A DNA stretch of 64,000 nucleotides from contig CAIIXF020000008.1 of NCBI GenBank assembly GCA_903813345.2, positions 10,071,278 through 10,135,277 on the forward strand, read 5' to 3'. The DNA is from Owenia fusiformis (taxonomy: Eukaryota > Annelida > Polychaeta > Sabellida > Oweniidae). The notes below the pieces were generated by a model. That model had not been told where the DNA came from. It ran no database searches and saw nothing but the letters and a program-made list of their open reading frames with translations. Shown here piece after piece: positions 21,296 to 33,800 of the stretch. The translations under genes and the position numbers were made by a program. How positions within the stretch are numbered: the stretch's first letter is position 1; the number at the start of each line of letters is the position of its first letter.

Positions 21296-21827
21296 GTATG
21301 TTTATTGCACCAATACCATTTTCATACTGATTAAATTACACGGAAGAAAAGTAAAGCCTATATTGAAATGAAATAATTTCGATTTCCACATGTCATTTCA
21401 ACTGTAGTTTCATTGGTGCATTTTAGGGGGCTCGACTCACCTAGTCTCTCGCCAATAGGATTTCGTGTTTCAATATTGATCTACTTTCACTTTCATTTTA
21501 TGTAAAAAAATATTTAGTTGTCTTCACTTCATCATATGTAAGTTATGATATTCAAATCTTCTATGTAATCCATAAGTGCACTGGATCCAGAAGGTAACAA
21601 GGAGGGGAGATGTAGATGGGGGTGGGGGGTGTATTTCAAATCATTTTTCGCCTCCTGAATTAAGGCCCATTTTTGATAATCTCACCTAAAAAGGCCATAA
21701 AACGGCTAAGTAATGGCCACTAATTTTTTTGGGCCCAAATTTTTTCTGGCTGTCCCACCAAAGGGGCTCGATGTTATGAAGTGCCATAATCATGAATGGA
21801 AGCATGAAAAAGGGAACCAAAAGGACA

Positions 21828-22589
21828 TACATGTATTATCCCGTTCCAGGACTATAGTCCTGTACGGAGCCAATACATTTGCCTGTACGATTACAACTTG
21901 GGAGAATTATCTACGCCCCTTCCACTTAAGAAACCTACCTCAATGCATTCTAGAACTCAAAATGTAACTTCTAATATATTGGAACCGCCGATTGTCTGGG
22001 TTAGTTGGCAGAACGAGGTCTTTTTGTTTCTTATGGCTCTTTTGGTCGAAGTTCGATTAAGATGGCGGTTATAACGGAATTTCCCGAACTCTTCCGTAAT
22101 AGCACGAACTTGGTTTTTCGTTACGTCACTTCCGTGTAAAATGGATTTGTTTCGGGTAAGAGGGAATTTCGAAAATTTCGGACAATATTTTCAATATTTA
22201 CTGCCATGTCGACATCCTATGCTCTTAACTGTATACCGAATGGTTAAACAATGTTTCTTACCGGAAACAAATCCATTTTACATGGAAGTGAAGTAACGAA
22301 AAACCAAGTTCGTGCTATTACGGAAGAGTTCGGGAAATTCCGTTATAACCGCCATCTTAATCGAACTTCGACCAAAAGAGCCATAAGAAACAAAAAGACC
22401 TCGTTCTGCCAACTAACCCAGACAATCGGCGGTTCCAATATATTAGAAGTTACATTTTGAGTTCTAGAATGCATTGAGGTAGGTTTCTTAAGTGGAAGGG
22501 GCGTAGATAATTCTCCCAAGTTGTAATCGTACAGGCAAATGTATTGGCTCCGTACAGGACTATAGTCCGGGAACAGGATAATACATGTA
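21828..22589. mobile_element. 762-bp foldback element with 334-bp near-perfect arms
   Basis: Left arm 21828-22161 and right arm 22256-22589 are inverted copies with few mismatches; the spacer is 94 bp. Ends read TACATGTATTATCC and GGATAATACATGTA. Each arm carries near its outer end the palindrome CCGTNCC-GGACTATAGTCC also found at 17487-17524. Open frames in the two arms are mirror images and show no recognisable protein. This resembles a non-autonomous DNA transposon with very long inverted repeats. Confidence 0.85.
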
Positions 22590-25117
22590 TAGATTACAAT
22601 TAATTTCTTCAAATGCTGTGATTCGTTTTTTCAATTCCTTGTGAAAATGTTCAACTCCAATAATCTCATATATGAGATATCAAATCGTCACCTAAGCTCT
22701 CAGAGAAAATGGGAAGAATTTTTAGATATACTTATTTCTCATAAAATCATTCATCTACTTATTTAAAACTCGACAGGCTTCATATCAAAACACTTCAAAT
22801 AAACAGATAAAGTAATGTTCAAGAAAATCTGGATAAAATATGTGCATCAGCAAATGTCAATAGGTCAACATTTTTGAGGTTTGCCATTTTACACTCTTTC
22901 AAAGATATAGAATGTAAACAGTTTTTAGTCCTGTTTCTGGATGTCCCATTTGTTCTCTTATATATACTGTGAAAAACTCTAAACAACATAGTTTGACAGT
23001 CCCACAAGTATACCATTCCATTCATACTAGTTAAGCCCTTGTGTAACCCCCTCCCATTATCATACAAACTTGGGTATGTTAATGAGGATGTTAGCTTTCT
23101 ACAGGTTTTGCCTCAACTCCAATAGTCTCTAATTTAGTAGATTATCTCCTGTTTCATAGTTTAAATTCAGTTGTTTACAACTTTGTGAGTAGTATTGAGC
23201 ACTGTATTGTCATCTACAACCTTTAGAGATGACAGGTGAAAGGTCATCTGTAATCGTAAAGTTAACCTCATATTAAGACAAATACCCTATACACCCTGTA
23301 CTTATCTTTTTACTAGTCTTAAAAGTACAATTTTGTTTATATCAGAATTTCTCATAGATGCACTAATATTCATTTGAGACTGTATTTTGATAACGATCTG
23401 TTGATCCTGTTCATATGATTGCTTGATTATGTGGATCTGTTCACCTTGAAATCTCTTGGCTTGTTCTATTAACCAAAATGTTGATTATGGATCAATTTAG
23501 TTTTGAACTAAAGTAGATTTGATAGAAGGAAGCCTCATGTGAAGCACTGTTGTTTAAATGAAAATTGCTTCAAAAACTTACCATTAAAATTACCATTATA
23601 TGGAAATCAGTTGTATGGGTGTTTATCGTGGGGTGTCTGCAATAGATTGAAATCAGCTATTGCCCCGAACCGGTCCGTCTTCTCGCTGCAAGCAGATTGC
23701 CCCGAACCAGTCCGTCTTCTCGCTGCAAGCAGGAGGAAATTCTTTGTCACAAAGTTTGGCATTTTTTATAAAATCAAACGCGTGTCATTGAAACTCACAA
23801 GATGTAAATAGCATGTCATTTACATCATACCTTGATGGGGAAAAATAGATCTTATATGTTAGAAGTACTAAATAAAAGTTATCGTGAAAATGAGACAGTT
23901 GTTCTCGAGAGAAAAGAGCATAAATGCGCATTTGGAGAGTTTTGGTCCGTTTAAAAATCTGTAAAAAATTGGGGTACTTAAAAGCATCGGGAGGCATCAT
24001 ATATTTCAAATTAGACACGAGGAAGTCAATATTGAGCAAGTTATGGCTATTTTAAATTCAAATAAAACCGTTAACCCGTACCGGTCCAGCTTTTGACCCG
24101 TACCGGTCAATTTTCGTTAGCTGCGTATACCAAGGGTGGAAGTTCAATTATCAAAGTGTGACCATTTTCTAACCTACAGTGAGTAAAGTTAAAATCATTG
24201 TGTGCAATCAACAGATAGTTGACTAGTTGTATTTCCGAATTACCCCCAAGAAGTCTAGCCCATTCAACTTTAACTAATTGTACAATGTGTGATTTTGGGA
24301 ATTCCTTACCAGAATCGATATTCTAAAATACATCACCTTTGCGGCATCTTGGTTGTCTAATTAGAAGTAGAGGCACATTTACGATATCATAGACGCTTAG
24401 TATGCAATGATACTTTTATGGAATGTCATGGCAACCTTAACAACTTTCAGAGATTTATTTTCTATAGGGTAAACCAAATCTTGGTTGTGAGCTCAAAGAG
24501 TAATAAAGATATTGGCAGGATCGATATCAAGTAAAAATATTGCTTTTTAGGTTGTAGGTAATATGGTTTGAAAATAGGATGTATGTGTACCAGTTATAGA
24601 AATTGGCATGGCGAGACAACAATTATTTTCAAATAGATAAATTTGAATATGTATTATTTAAATGAGTATATAATAATTGATCAGTAAATTTAAATTCAGT
24701 AAATCAATTAGTTGAACTCACATGGGAATTTAATTCACTGGATGTGTTTAAAGGAGGCTATTTCTTATTTCCTGTCAACCTTAATAGGTCCCTTGGTTGT
24801 ATTTCAAAGTTAGAATTTTTTGGGTATAGGTTACTTTAACATGATCTCTATAGACTCACTTCATGTTTATTAACATTTATTCTATTGTTATACACTTGCT
24901 GCATTCTTTCTGAATAGGGGGTGAATAATCTATGATATCAAGGGGCTGTATATTTTGATCAGTATTGAGACTATCCAGGATAATTATTAGTAGCCTTTGT
25001 TAAAATATGTTAAAAGTTATTATGGAAAACTATCATTCAGAGTGTAGGACATTTGCTTCTTTTTCAATAACGTTACATTGGATCATAATTATGGCTTCCA
25101 ACCTCCATACAGAAGCA

Positions 25118-25562
25118 CAATTACTCAGATGCGAGGAGGTAGTTACCAGTTTCGCCACCAGGTGGCTGAGTCGGGGGAAATAACATGGCAGGGTATTACA
25201 GAATTCCCTTAAACTTGCATATTCATCAGTTTTAGTGGTTCACTTTTCCATATTACCCTTTCAGTGTATCTGATAGTTATACAAATTAAAATATGCCCAG
25301 TAAAAGAAAATATAATCTGCCGAACACAAGAAAAGATATTTCACTTTTTGTGATTTTACAACATGGGCTCTATGGGGAATCTCCCCGACCTAGAAGTCAC
25401 ATTTTCAAAGGAAATTAAATTTTCAAAGTTGATAAACTCTTTTCAAAACCACATTTTTAGATGTAATTCTACAGGTAGATTCCAAATATGACATCAGTTT
25501 GACTGAATTTTTATTTTTTGATGACTTAAATCAAGATTATTTCTACTCGCATCTAGTCTATT
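25118..25562 (+). mobile_element. MITE copy 1 carrying a CTCF-like core
   Basis: Shares about 440 bp with a second copy at 59098-59538 in the same orientation. Inverted termini are of the type CAGATGCGAG-KAG and CTACTCGCATCTAG. CCACCAGGTGGC at 25155-25166 fits the CTCF core consensus CCASYAGRKGGC exactly. Non-coding. It ends about 100 bp upstream of the ERR start-codon exon acceptor. Confidence 0.8.
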
Positions 25563-25659
25563 GACATTGTCATTGAACATGCTGGTTCCAAAATTGTCAC
25601 ATCCTAACAAACTTTCTCAATATTCCTACTTGTTCTAATATTTGCTTTTTGTTCTTTAG

Positions 25660-25918
25660 TGAACTGGCTTGTGGTTGCTCCAACTGCAATCCGCATTGTC
25701 TGATTACCGAAGGCCCCATAGCTTAAACCAGACTTCATTTGCTGCGTGAACCCCTGCTGCTTCAATTCATAACCATTACAAGGGGTCCCTCAAAGTCGCC
25801 AAAATGTCTGATGTATTTCTTGGATCCCCCGGGATAAAGGACTTGTTACTCGAAACTGATATTGAAAATGAAACCCTTGCAGATGTTGAGACTTGTCATA
25901 TAACAGAAGGTTTGGGAG
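25660..25918 (+). CDS. ERR: Oestrogen-related receptor (ERR), start-codon exon of the long isoform (coding 25804-25918)
   Basis: A strong acceptor (TTTGCTTTTTGTTCTTTAG) opens this exon. An in-frame TGA at 25747 precedes the ATG at 25804 (AAAATGT). The coding part, residues 1-38 plus one base, starts MSDVFLGSPGIKDLLLETD and ends EGLG at GAG|GTAACA in phase 1. It joins in frame to the 75-nt exon at 30572 and then to the zinc-finger exon at 47643. The N-terminal (A/B) region of nuclear receptors is poorly conserved, so the assignment rests on position, phase agreement and codon-like composition rather than on homology. Reading on past the donor gives a fortuitous ETS-like string (see rejected items). 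Confidence 0.5.
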
Positions 25919-26107
25919 GTAACAAAAATTTTGTATGGGAGTTTTTGATGAGTGTGTTAGCTGAATCAGCAACTACACCATGTCATGTAGTTCTGGAGGT
26001 GTAGCATATACCAACGGAACTGAGAGATGGTTCAGTAAACCCCAACAGATACAGGGAATATTCTACCCAGCATCATCTATCATCAGCAGTGTAACTTGGC
26101 TTCACAG

Positions 26108-26755
26108 TTGACCAGGCACCATAATGCCCTCACACGTGACCAGGCACCGCAATGCTCTCACATATGACCAGGCACCACAATGCCCTCACAAGTGATCAGG
26201 CACCACAATGCCCTCACATGTGACCAGGCACCAAAATGCCATCATGTAACCAGGCACCATAATGCCCTCATTTAACCAGACACCATAATGTTCTCTCATG
26301 TAACAAGGCACCATAATGCCCTCATATGTGACTGGGCACCAATATGCCCTATTACGTGACCAGGCATTATACCATAATGCCCTCATGTGTGGCAACGCAC
26401 CATTGCTCTCACATGTGACCAGGCACCATAATGCTCTCAACTGACCAGGCACCATAATGCACTCACATGTTGCCAGGCATTATAATGCCCTCATATAATT
26501 CCTGCACATGTTACCAGGCTTGATGAGGCATCATAAAGCCCTAACATGTGAAGAGGCACCATAATTCCCTCACATATGACCAAGTACCATAATACCCTCA
26601 CATCGTGATCTGGCATTTCAATGCCCCCACATGTAACCAGGTACCATAATGCTGTCATATGTGACCAGGCTCCATAATGCCCTCACATATTATCTCATGT
26701 GACCAGGTGTTATAATGCCCTTTTATATTCCCAAGCATCATAATGCCCTTGCATG
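26108..26755 (+). repeat. 28-bp minisatellite
   Basis: Roughly 20 degenerate copies of a unit like ACCAGGCACCATAATGCC + CTCACATGTG. Located about 190 bp after the donor of the ERR start-codon exon. Confidence 0.85.
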
Positions 26756-28935
26756 TCAATATTTTTGGGTTCTGAACCATGTAATTTTGTTGCATGCTCC
26801 TGGACAATGTGTTTCAATTCTTACATGGTTTTAGATCATGCTACATTGTATTGCTTTGATTTGCTTTGTATTGCTTGGTTCTCAACACTGTAAGTAACAT
26901 TGTGTTGCTTGGTTTAGCACATTTATTGAAATTAAGGGTACCACAATCATGTAAGTACTCAGTTGTTCAAGAAAGAAAACCTTTCAAAAATGCATACTGC
27001 TAGCCTGCAGTATTTCAGTTATCTCAGAGCTCAGTGTTAGCTCTCTGAGGGGAAGTATATAGTGGGAGGGGATCCATAGGCTTAACTACATTTTGACATT
27101 TTGGTGAATGGTGCCCTGACATTATTTGCTAAATTGCATGGGAAAGAAAAATGTAGGTCTGAGCCAAGGGAAAAGAAGTATTAAGCTCAATCAAGAATGT
27201 GTTTCTATATTGAACTTCTACTTCTTTTCACTTGGCCTGTGGTCTGATCATAGATTTAAGGCTATGTACGGAAGCACATCTGTTATGTCCAGAACATGGA
27301 CCCAAAATCTTTGGTATCCAGAGTTTGTCATCCTACCTTGATGCCAAAGTTTGGAGACACTGAAAAAGTCATTTCAATTGGAAAAATTAGATGGATGTCA
27401 ATTTGATTTGTAAACTGCAGTGGTACATCAGACACTGCAACTGACATGAGAGGTTACCAAAGGGAAATATGGAACAGATTTTGATTTGCAAGAACATCTT
27501 TTTCTAGGACTTAAATTATTATCTGGCCTTCAGACTATTGGTTTAAAATGCTGTATTATAATTAAATCAAGTGATAATTAAGTGAAAAGATAAAGTTACG
27601 GTAGATTTAAGAGATTAGGATATTGTGTTTTCTACTTTTAGTGTGATTTAAACAGGAAGTTACACATAGCATTAAGACAGTTTATTCCTGGGGGTCTATC
27701 TTCTCATTTCTATTATAGTTTTGCCATCACTCTTCATTGATTTGATTAGTTCCGTCGCCCATAATTCCTAATATGGGAGAATCACTGTTTCTTGTATTGT
27801 CTGATTTATCGATGCATGTGTCAATTTCTAAATCATAATAACTTTAATATTATGCAGGGCTGAAAAAAATGAAAGCCTTAAGATTAGTCTGGAAAGGTCA
27901 GTTTAGAGTTCCTATTGTTCAATGCGAAAAAGACTATGGGTAATAATTAGGAAAATAATAGAGCTATATGAAGTGGACTGTCAGGTTTTATAGCTGAGTT
28001 AATGACATATATATGCAATTCGATCAATACCACTTCAAAGTATAGTAACAACTCCACTAATGTAACTTACACAGTGAATATAATCATGATTATTCCAGAG
28101 AACAATGTCTTTGATGAAATGTCAATACAGGCGTGTAAAATATTAAAAAAGTAATTGCATACATTAATAGGCAACCTTTTGATTTCTAAACATCATAATA
28201 CTCTATGAAGACCTATACGTTAGCTTGGAACCAAGGATTCATTAATTGATTCTAGCCTGATTGTTTTCATAGGTCAGTTCATTTTGTGGAAATGTCTGAT
28301 AAGTTGTTGCATTAGTTGTCAAATCTATCACCAGAGGGAGTCATGGAGAGCATACAAAAGGTGTGAAAGCCATCTCCGTCTGTCTAATCGAAAATTTTGT
28401 TTTTGCCAAATTCTGAGACAGTTATGTCACATTTTTGACTAAAAATAGCTATTTCAAGTGAATATTGTTCACATAATAATGGTACAACCTGAAAGCCTAG
28501 ACAACATAAAATTGTATTATTTTTCATTTTGACCAAAACTGGTTAAAATATGCCTTGTTTCATACTTTTTTCATTTTCAAATGAGTGCAAGCCTATTTTC
28601 AAATGTCCATATAATATGATACATGCATATCTTTGAAAGTCACAGATGAGCCAATCCTTAAATCGTTGTTTCTCATTATTTAGGTGGAGTCTATAGAATC
28701 CACAGTGTTTGTTTCATTCCCAATATAGATTTAAAGCATGGACCAAGACAGGTGAGATTGAAACAACAGAAACTTTTAAGATGAACATGACATGTGCCAT
28801 CTCAGACCACTTTCTTTCATTATTAATAGATGGCAGCGTGTTAGACAGTGTGTGTACCATTGAATTTAATTTAGAGATTGAATCTATGTGTGTATGTGTG
28901 GAGGGAGGGGGGGGGGAGTAAGGCAAGACTTAGTA

Positions 28936-29096
28936 CAGTAAATCCATGTAAGTGGAACACCTTTAGTACCTCTAAAAAGTGTTCCACTTGGGAAGTGTTC
29001 CACTTAAGAGGTTAATTTAACAATAAGTCAATAATAGGTTGGAAGTGTTCCACTTATGGTGGTGTTCTTTACAGAGGTGTTCCACTTTACAGCACT
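28936..29096. repeat. Pogo/Tigger-like MITE, copy 1
   Basis: CAGTAAATCCATGTAAGTGG at the left end and CCACTTTACAGCACTG at the right end, with several GTGTTCCACTT blocks between. TA precedes the left end. The same family occurs at 39912, 41108, 42472 and 54909. CAGTNNAACCT termini are typical of pogo/Tigger-type elements; no transposase remains. Confidence 0.6.
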
Positions 29097-29439
29097 GAAT
29101 AGAAAGGGTCATGATTGAAAGTACTGTCTTCTTCACTTGGATATGATTTATAGAAGCCAGAGAGATAGTTTATGAAAAATTGAATTTATCATTTACAAGT
29201 ACTACACAAAGGTTATTAGGTGGAAACAGATAGTCTGGTATGAGCTCTGGTCAGCTGATCACTGTGATCAGCTGTTCGTAGAAAAATAGCTTGCTCGGTC
29301 ATTAGAGAAGGGACTTTATAAGCCATAGGTAGAATGGAGTTAATTGAACTACCGTGTTTGTTTATGCATTTTTTGTTGTTACTATTAAAGATATTTTTAT
29401 CAGGTTTGCCATATTGTTATAATCAGTTGGATTATTTTG

Positions 29440-30335
29440 TATTATGATATGGTCAGTAAATTTTATATTATGATATGGTCAGCAAAATTTACGATGTGAT
29501 GTTTTACAATGTGTGGTTGGTTGTGATATTTATGATATGGTCAGTTATGTTATTTTGTTATGGTCAGTTATGATATTGTTGTATTGTTACATGGTCAACT
29601 ATGTTATTTTACAATGTGATATGGTCAATGATATTTTACAATGTGATATGGTCAGTTATGCTATTTTATTATATATTTGGCATGGTCAGTTGTGTTATTT
29701 TACAATGTGATATGATCAGTGATATTTTACAATGTGATATGATCAGTTATGCCATGTACAATGCAATATTGTCAGTGATATTTTATTGCAATTTGGTTGG
29801 GTCACACTGGCGGATTAGGGGAGGGGGGCCTGGGGGCCCGGGCCCCCCCCCCCTTGGGTGGGCCCAGAAAAAAAAATTGGGCCCAAAAAGAATTTTGGGC
29901 GAAAAAAGGCCTTAAGGCCCCTAAATGTCGGCCTTTTTGGTCATAACTGGGCCTTTTAAGGCCTTATTTTTTAAATTCAGGCCAAATTTTGAAGAAAATG
30001 GGCCTCAAAATTTGGGCCCACTTTTGCCTTTTAGGGGCCCAAAATTTTTTTCTCTGACGTAAAATTTGGCCCCCCCCCCCTTGTTGGTTCCCAGATCCGC
30101 CCCTGGGTCAGTTATGTAATTTTACAGTGTGATATGGTCAGTTGTGATATTTTACTCTGTGATATGGTCAATGATATTTTACAATGTGATATGGTCAGTT
30201 ATGCCATTTCACATTGTGGTATGGTCAATCGTGTATTTGTACAATGCGATATTGTCAGTGATATTTTATTACAATGTGGTAAGGTCAGTTGTGATATTCT
30301 GCTTTCTGATATGTGTTATTTTACAAAAACATAAT
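29440..30335 (+). repeat. GATATGGTCAGT minisatellite, interrupted
   Basis: Degenerate units of about 25-30 bp of the form TGATATGGTCAGTTATG + ATATTTTACAATG. The array is split by the 301-bp hAT MITE at 29805-30105. The open frames through it are artefacts. Confidence 0.8.
29805..30105. mobile_element. 301-bp hAT-type MITE inside the minisatellite
   Basis: Termini CACTGGCGGATTAGG and (inverted right end) CAGGGGCGGATCTGG are related with a few mismatches. GGTCA abuts both ends (29800-29804 and 30106-30110). The interior is made of GGGCCC-rich and AAATTTTGGGC-type blocks and is non-coding. Confidence 0.7.
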
Positions 30336-30571
30336 TTATCAAATTTTTGATCAGTTTGAATCAAAATTATGCCATACAGAATGATTTGTTACCAACTTGC
30401 AGTTCTCGACTATTCTCACTATCATATATTGTACATGTACTTATGCAGCTCAAGTGTTTTGCGCTCATATGTTGTTTACCTGGGACATACTGACACATAT
30501 GACATAAAGGAGGTCTTCATTATGTTTACATTGTAAGTAGGTGGCGTTATATTTTATATTTTCATTATTAG

Positions 30572-30646
30572 GAACTCACAATGCAGGTTTGCAGAGACTA
30601 GATTTATCCAGTGGAATAAGCACAATGTTTGAGAGGGTCAGCTCAT
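30572..30646 (+). CDS. ERR: ERR, 75-nt in-frame N-terminal exon
   Basis: Bounded by a good acceptor (TTTTATATTTTCATTATTAG) and a perfect donor (CAT|GTAAGT). It is open through its whole length in the frame that joins both neighbours: GTHNAGLQRLDLSSG then ISTMFERVSS, phase 1 at both ends, so it can be included or skipped without a frame change. With exon 47643 the junction reads VSS-SFSLEV; vertebrate ERR-gamma long isoforms have an N-terminal SFSL block at a similar distance before the IKTEPSSP motif. An ATG at 30625 (MFERVSS) could also serve as a start. Confidence 0.55.
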
Positions 30647-30848
30647 GTAAGTACATATATTTTCTGGAATTTATAAATTCATTTATTGATAACTCAGTGT
30701 AGTGGAGCATAATGTGGAAAGCTCATTTTTAAAGTCATCGTTAATGTTTTTTCAATTAGGTCATTATAACATTATTTAAAGGACGTTAAGTTATCAGATT
30801 GTTAGTTGACATGAAGATTTTCGCTGGAGGAGTTAAACATTGAGCGTA

Positions 30849-30897
30849 ATGGAAGATTTTAGGATGGAGCTTTGGTTACTAAAAAAGTTATTTCCAG
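30849..30897 (+). CDS. ERR: Candidate alternative ERR first exon B
   Basis: ATG at 30849, preceded by an in-frame stop at 30834, opens MEDFRMELWLLKKLFP and ends at CCAG|GTAAGA, a near-perfect donor, in phase 1. Joined to 47643 it would give LFP-A-FSLEV. The arrangement resembles the short N-terminus of vertebrate ERR-gamma isoform 1 (a Met exon leading into SFSL). No promoter element is recognised upstream. Phase match and donor are seen; use as an exon is inferred. Confidence 0.42.
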
Positions 30898-33800
30898 GTA
30901 AGATTTCCATTAAACATTTTTTGTATAATTTTAAAAACAAATTTGCATATTTCTAAAATTTTAATTCAAAGGTTGAAGTCGAATTTTAATTACTTTTTTA
31001 TTTCATCTCAAAGGTCTTTGACATATACACATGTTTTATTGATAATGAAATGATATCATAAGAATATTAATTATATGCAATTATTTTTAATCATAATTAT
31101 TAAATTTGAAAAGTTTCAGACAGTCAAATGAATTTGAGGCCACTATAATAAACCAGATGTTTGAAGTTACAAAAATATTAGTATACAAGTCATGATAATT
31201 AAATAAATTATTAAATGAGCATATGATATAACAAAAACTACATTAATTACACAGGAAATTACATCATAACATTTCTTTTTTGATTAAGTATTATAATTAT
31301 TGATTCATAACAAAAATAAAATATGATAATGCAAAAAGGATGAAGTTATAAAATTAGTATGTTGCATGTCATACAGCATATATGCATATCGTTTAGTTTT
31401 TAATGATGTGTTTTTAAACAATAAACTAAAAGTACATATTAATTTATAGTAATTTATAATACGTTAAATGTGTAATAACGTTATAAACACACAGCTGTTT
31501 ACACATTAGCAGATATGATCATTCCCCGCAGATTTCATTAATTGCATCGTACTTGGACTTAACTTGGACCTTGACTTTGTAAAGTCTAATATAGTCTGGT
31601 CATTGAGAAATCATTTCTATCAGTCATTGGCCATTGATAGTACATATACTTTATAAGGCAGAGCTGGTCAGAGCTTCTAATCTTGTGATTGAGATATGTT
31701 AACACAAAAACTGTACCTAATGAACAGTATAAAGTTCCTATTGTTCCATCTGTTAAATGATAACACTGAGTGGGGTAAAAGATGAGTAGGAGGGGGGGGG
31801 GTTCTAAACTAGAGATGAAGTAAAACATGTAACTTTAAAATTCAAATTGAAAGAGTGAAATATGATTTGGTTTTTCCTATTTTTAATGAGAAATGTTTCC
31901 TTTCCAATGGTTTGTTTTTTGCGTCTTTAAGAGATAGTTCCATTGACAATCGTTGAGTTAAAGATGATTCTTTGATCAGAATACTTGGAATCCAGGCTGA
32001 GAATATGGTTGGTCAAAATCCAGTTACCTAATCAAAATAGCATTTTTTAATTTTATGCTTTTATAAATACTTGATTTTTTCATAATGGAACTCCTTTATT
32101 AAACGCTAAATTTAAAGTTTACTAAAGTGATATACCAGTATTAAGAGTTAATTGACATTCTAGATTCTAAGCCCTAGATGTTCAATAGTTTATACTAAAA
32201 ATTCAATTATATTATCGATATCGTTTATTGGAGCTACTGACCTCACAGTAATAAAAACTCATCAACATTAAACAAATATATATCAATAGCTATATGGGAA
32301 AGACTTTAATTGATTCCATTCATACATGCTAATTTTCATCAAACAAAAATCATTTGAAAAGTGTATCAGTTTGTAGCATGGTGGCATCTGATACATTGAA
32401 AAACATTGTGAATAAATAGACGATTAAATGAGTTAATGTGCTCTCTCACACAAGACTTCACAAATATGGTATGATTACAAAAAAGCCCTGGATGGATGTG
32501 TATCCAGGTAGCAAGGCAAGGTGGCTAATCTCAGTTTTTTCAAATATATGGATATTTCCATAAATGCATGCATATTATTGCACAGTAGACTAGTCCAGAG
32601 AAGTTTCTGGACTCACCTCCAATTGACCTCTTGTAGAGGTGAGGGGGTAGTAGGTGGGGGGGGGGGGTCACCAGAAGGCCATTTTCATATACCTCCATAT
32701 ACCTTGATTCTTGAATGATCAAGATGAGACTTGACATCAAATTGTGTTCTGCCAATAGAATACCATCTTATTTTCTCTAATGGGTACCCCCTGCATTAAT
32801 ATCTGAAACACAAGCCAAGAAAACAGCAAAATGAAAGGCCAAAAACCCTGTTAAAATTCTCTACTAATTCCTTGATGCTAGGAACATATGCAGAGCTAAA
32901 AATATATACCAGATCCTGTTTACCTCATAAACAATTTTGGGTTTAAATTGCATCTCATCAATAACCATCTATGAATCCTTGTCAAAATTATTACTTTTGT
33001 GATAAAAAGGAAAATGTGTGAGTGAGATATTTCATTATGATAATGAAACTAAATATTGCCCTGGGTTTGAAATATTAAGATGAATTTCCAATGTTTAATA
33101 TCTGGATATAGCAACAGACTAGCTAGAATGGAAATGACTTACTATATTTTACACATGCAAAAATTGATATCAGTAAAAGCTGACCAAAAATGGTAGAATT
33201 GAAACTCAGGAATGATGCTTGTTTTAAATGTGTGTACTTGCGAAGCATTTACTTTCAATAAACAATTTGATTCATTAGTACATTCAAAATGAGATTTAAA
33301 AAGTGTTTACATTTTGAGCTATTCACTTTTAAACAGTGTTCACATATACATGTTAAGCTCGCTGTATTTCATTATATTGGTGTTTGTCACCCAAATGTTA
33401 ATGAACCTTTAAAATATCTAACTTGTAAACAGCTATTCTATTTTCCCATATTATTTCATTCAATTGGCGATGTCTTTGTGTTTTATTTACTTCGCTCTGT
33501 GGTAAAAGAGGTGTTTATAATATTCAGAAGAGACTGAGCATGCTTTTAGAATTGTGGTTTTTTAACAGTTTCCCTTTATATTTTCTTTACAAATCAATAA
33601 AATTCATCATTTATATCAACAAATACAAATACGAAAAATGTTGAATGATGCCTGTAAAAAATGAGGATATAATTGTATTATATTGCAAGCAAAAAACACT
33701 TATGAAAAACTTTGGTAGAAAAAGAGCTAAAAAGGTAGTGTGTTTTTTGCAAGGCCACATATCTGTAGTCAGTTAGTGAGAAGGAGTCAGTAGTCTAAAG

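Larger units (their letters stand above)
21296..25659 (+). other. Candidate ERR leader intron
   Basis: Contains the 762-bp foldback element (21828-22589), a 37-bp direct duplication (about 23657-23730, GCCCCGAACC-GGTCCGTC units), ACCCGTACCGGTC repeats at about 24074-24110, and MITE copy 1 (25118-25562). No coding sequence recognised in 22600-25100. Confidence 0.45.
25919..30571 (+). other. ERR intron between start-codon exon and 75-nt exon
   Basis: Holds two minisatellites (about 26108-26755 and 29440-30335), a pogo/Tigger-like MITE (28936-29096), a 23-bp perfect palindrome with two CAGCTG E-boxes (29252-29274) and a hAT MITE (29805-30105). No other gene is visible; short open frames at 27126-27341 and 28709-28926 have no recognisable content. 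Confidence 0.55.

Noticed and set aside
21961-22460. Matching open frames on opposite strands with shared peptide blocks.
   Set aside because: They are mirror images produced by the long inverted repeat, not a gene.
25919-26004. Read-through of the 25804 frame gives NKNFVWEFLMSVLAESATTP, resembling the start of an ETS domain.
   Set aside because: The match covers only about 25 residues, stops at a TAG with no continuation of the ETS domain in any frame, and lies after a donor (25919) whose phase fits the ERR exons.
28749-28925. Open frames on both strands with an AAGACAG|GTGAGA donor.
   Set aside because: The ATG-to-donor segment is only 14 nt and ends in phase 2, incompatible with the ERR exons; the longer frames end in a GT/GGGGG simple repeat.
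29513-30350. Several open frames of 65-104 codons.
   Set aside because: They run through the GATATGGTCAGT minisatellite and the GC-rich MITE; not coding.
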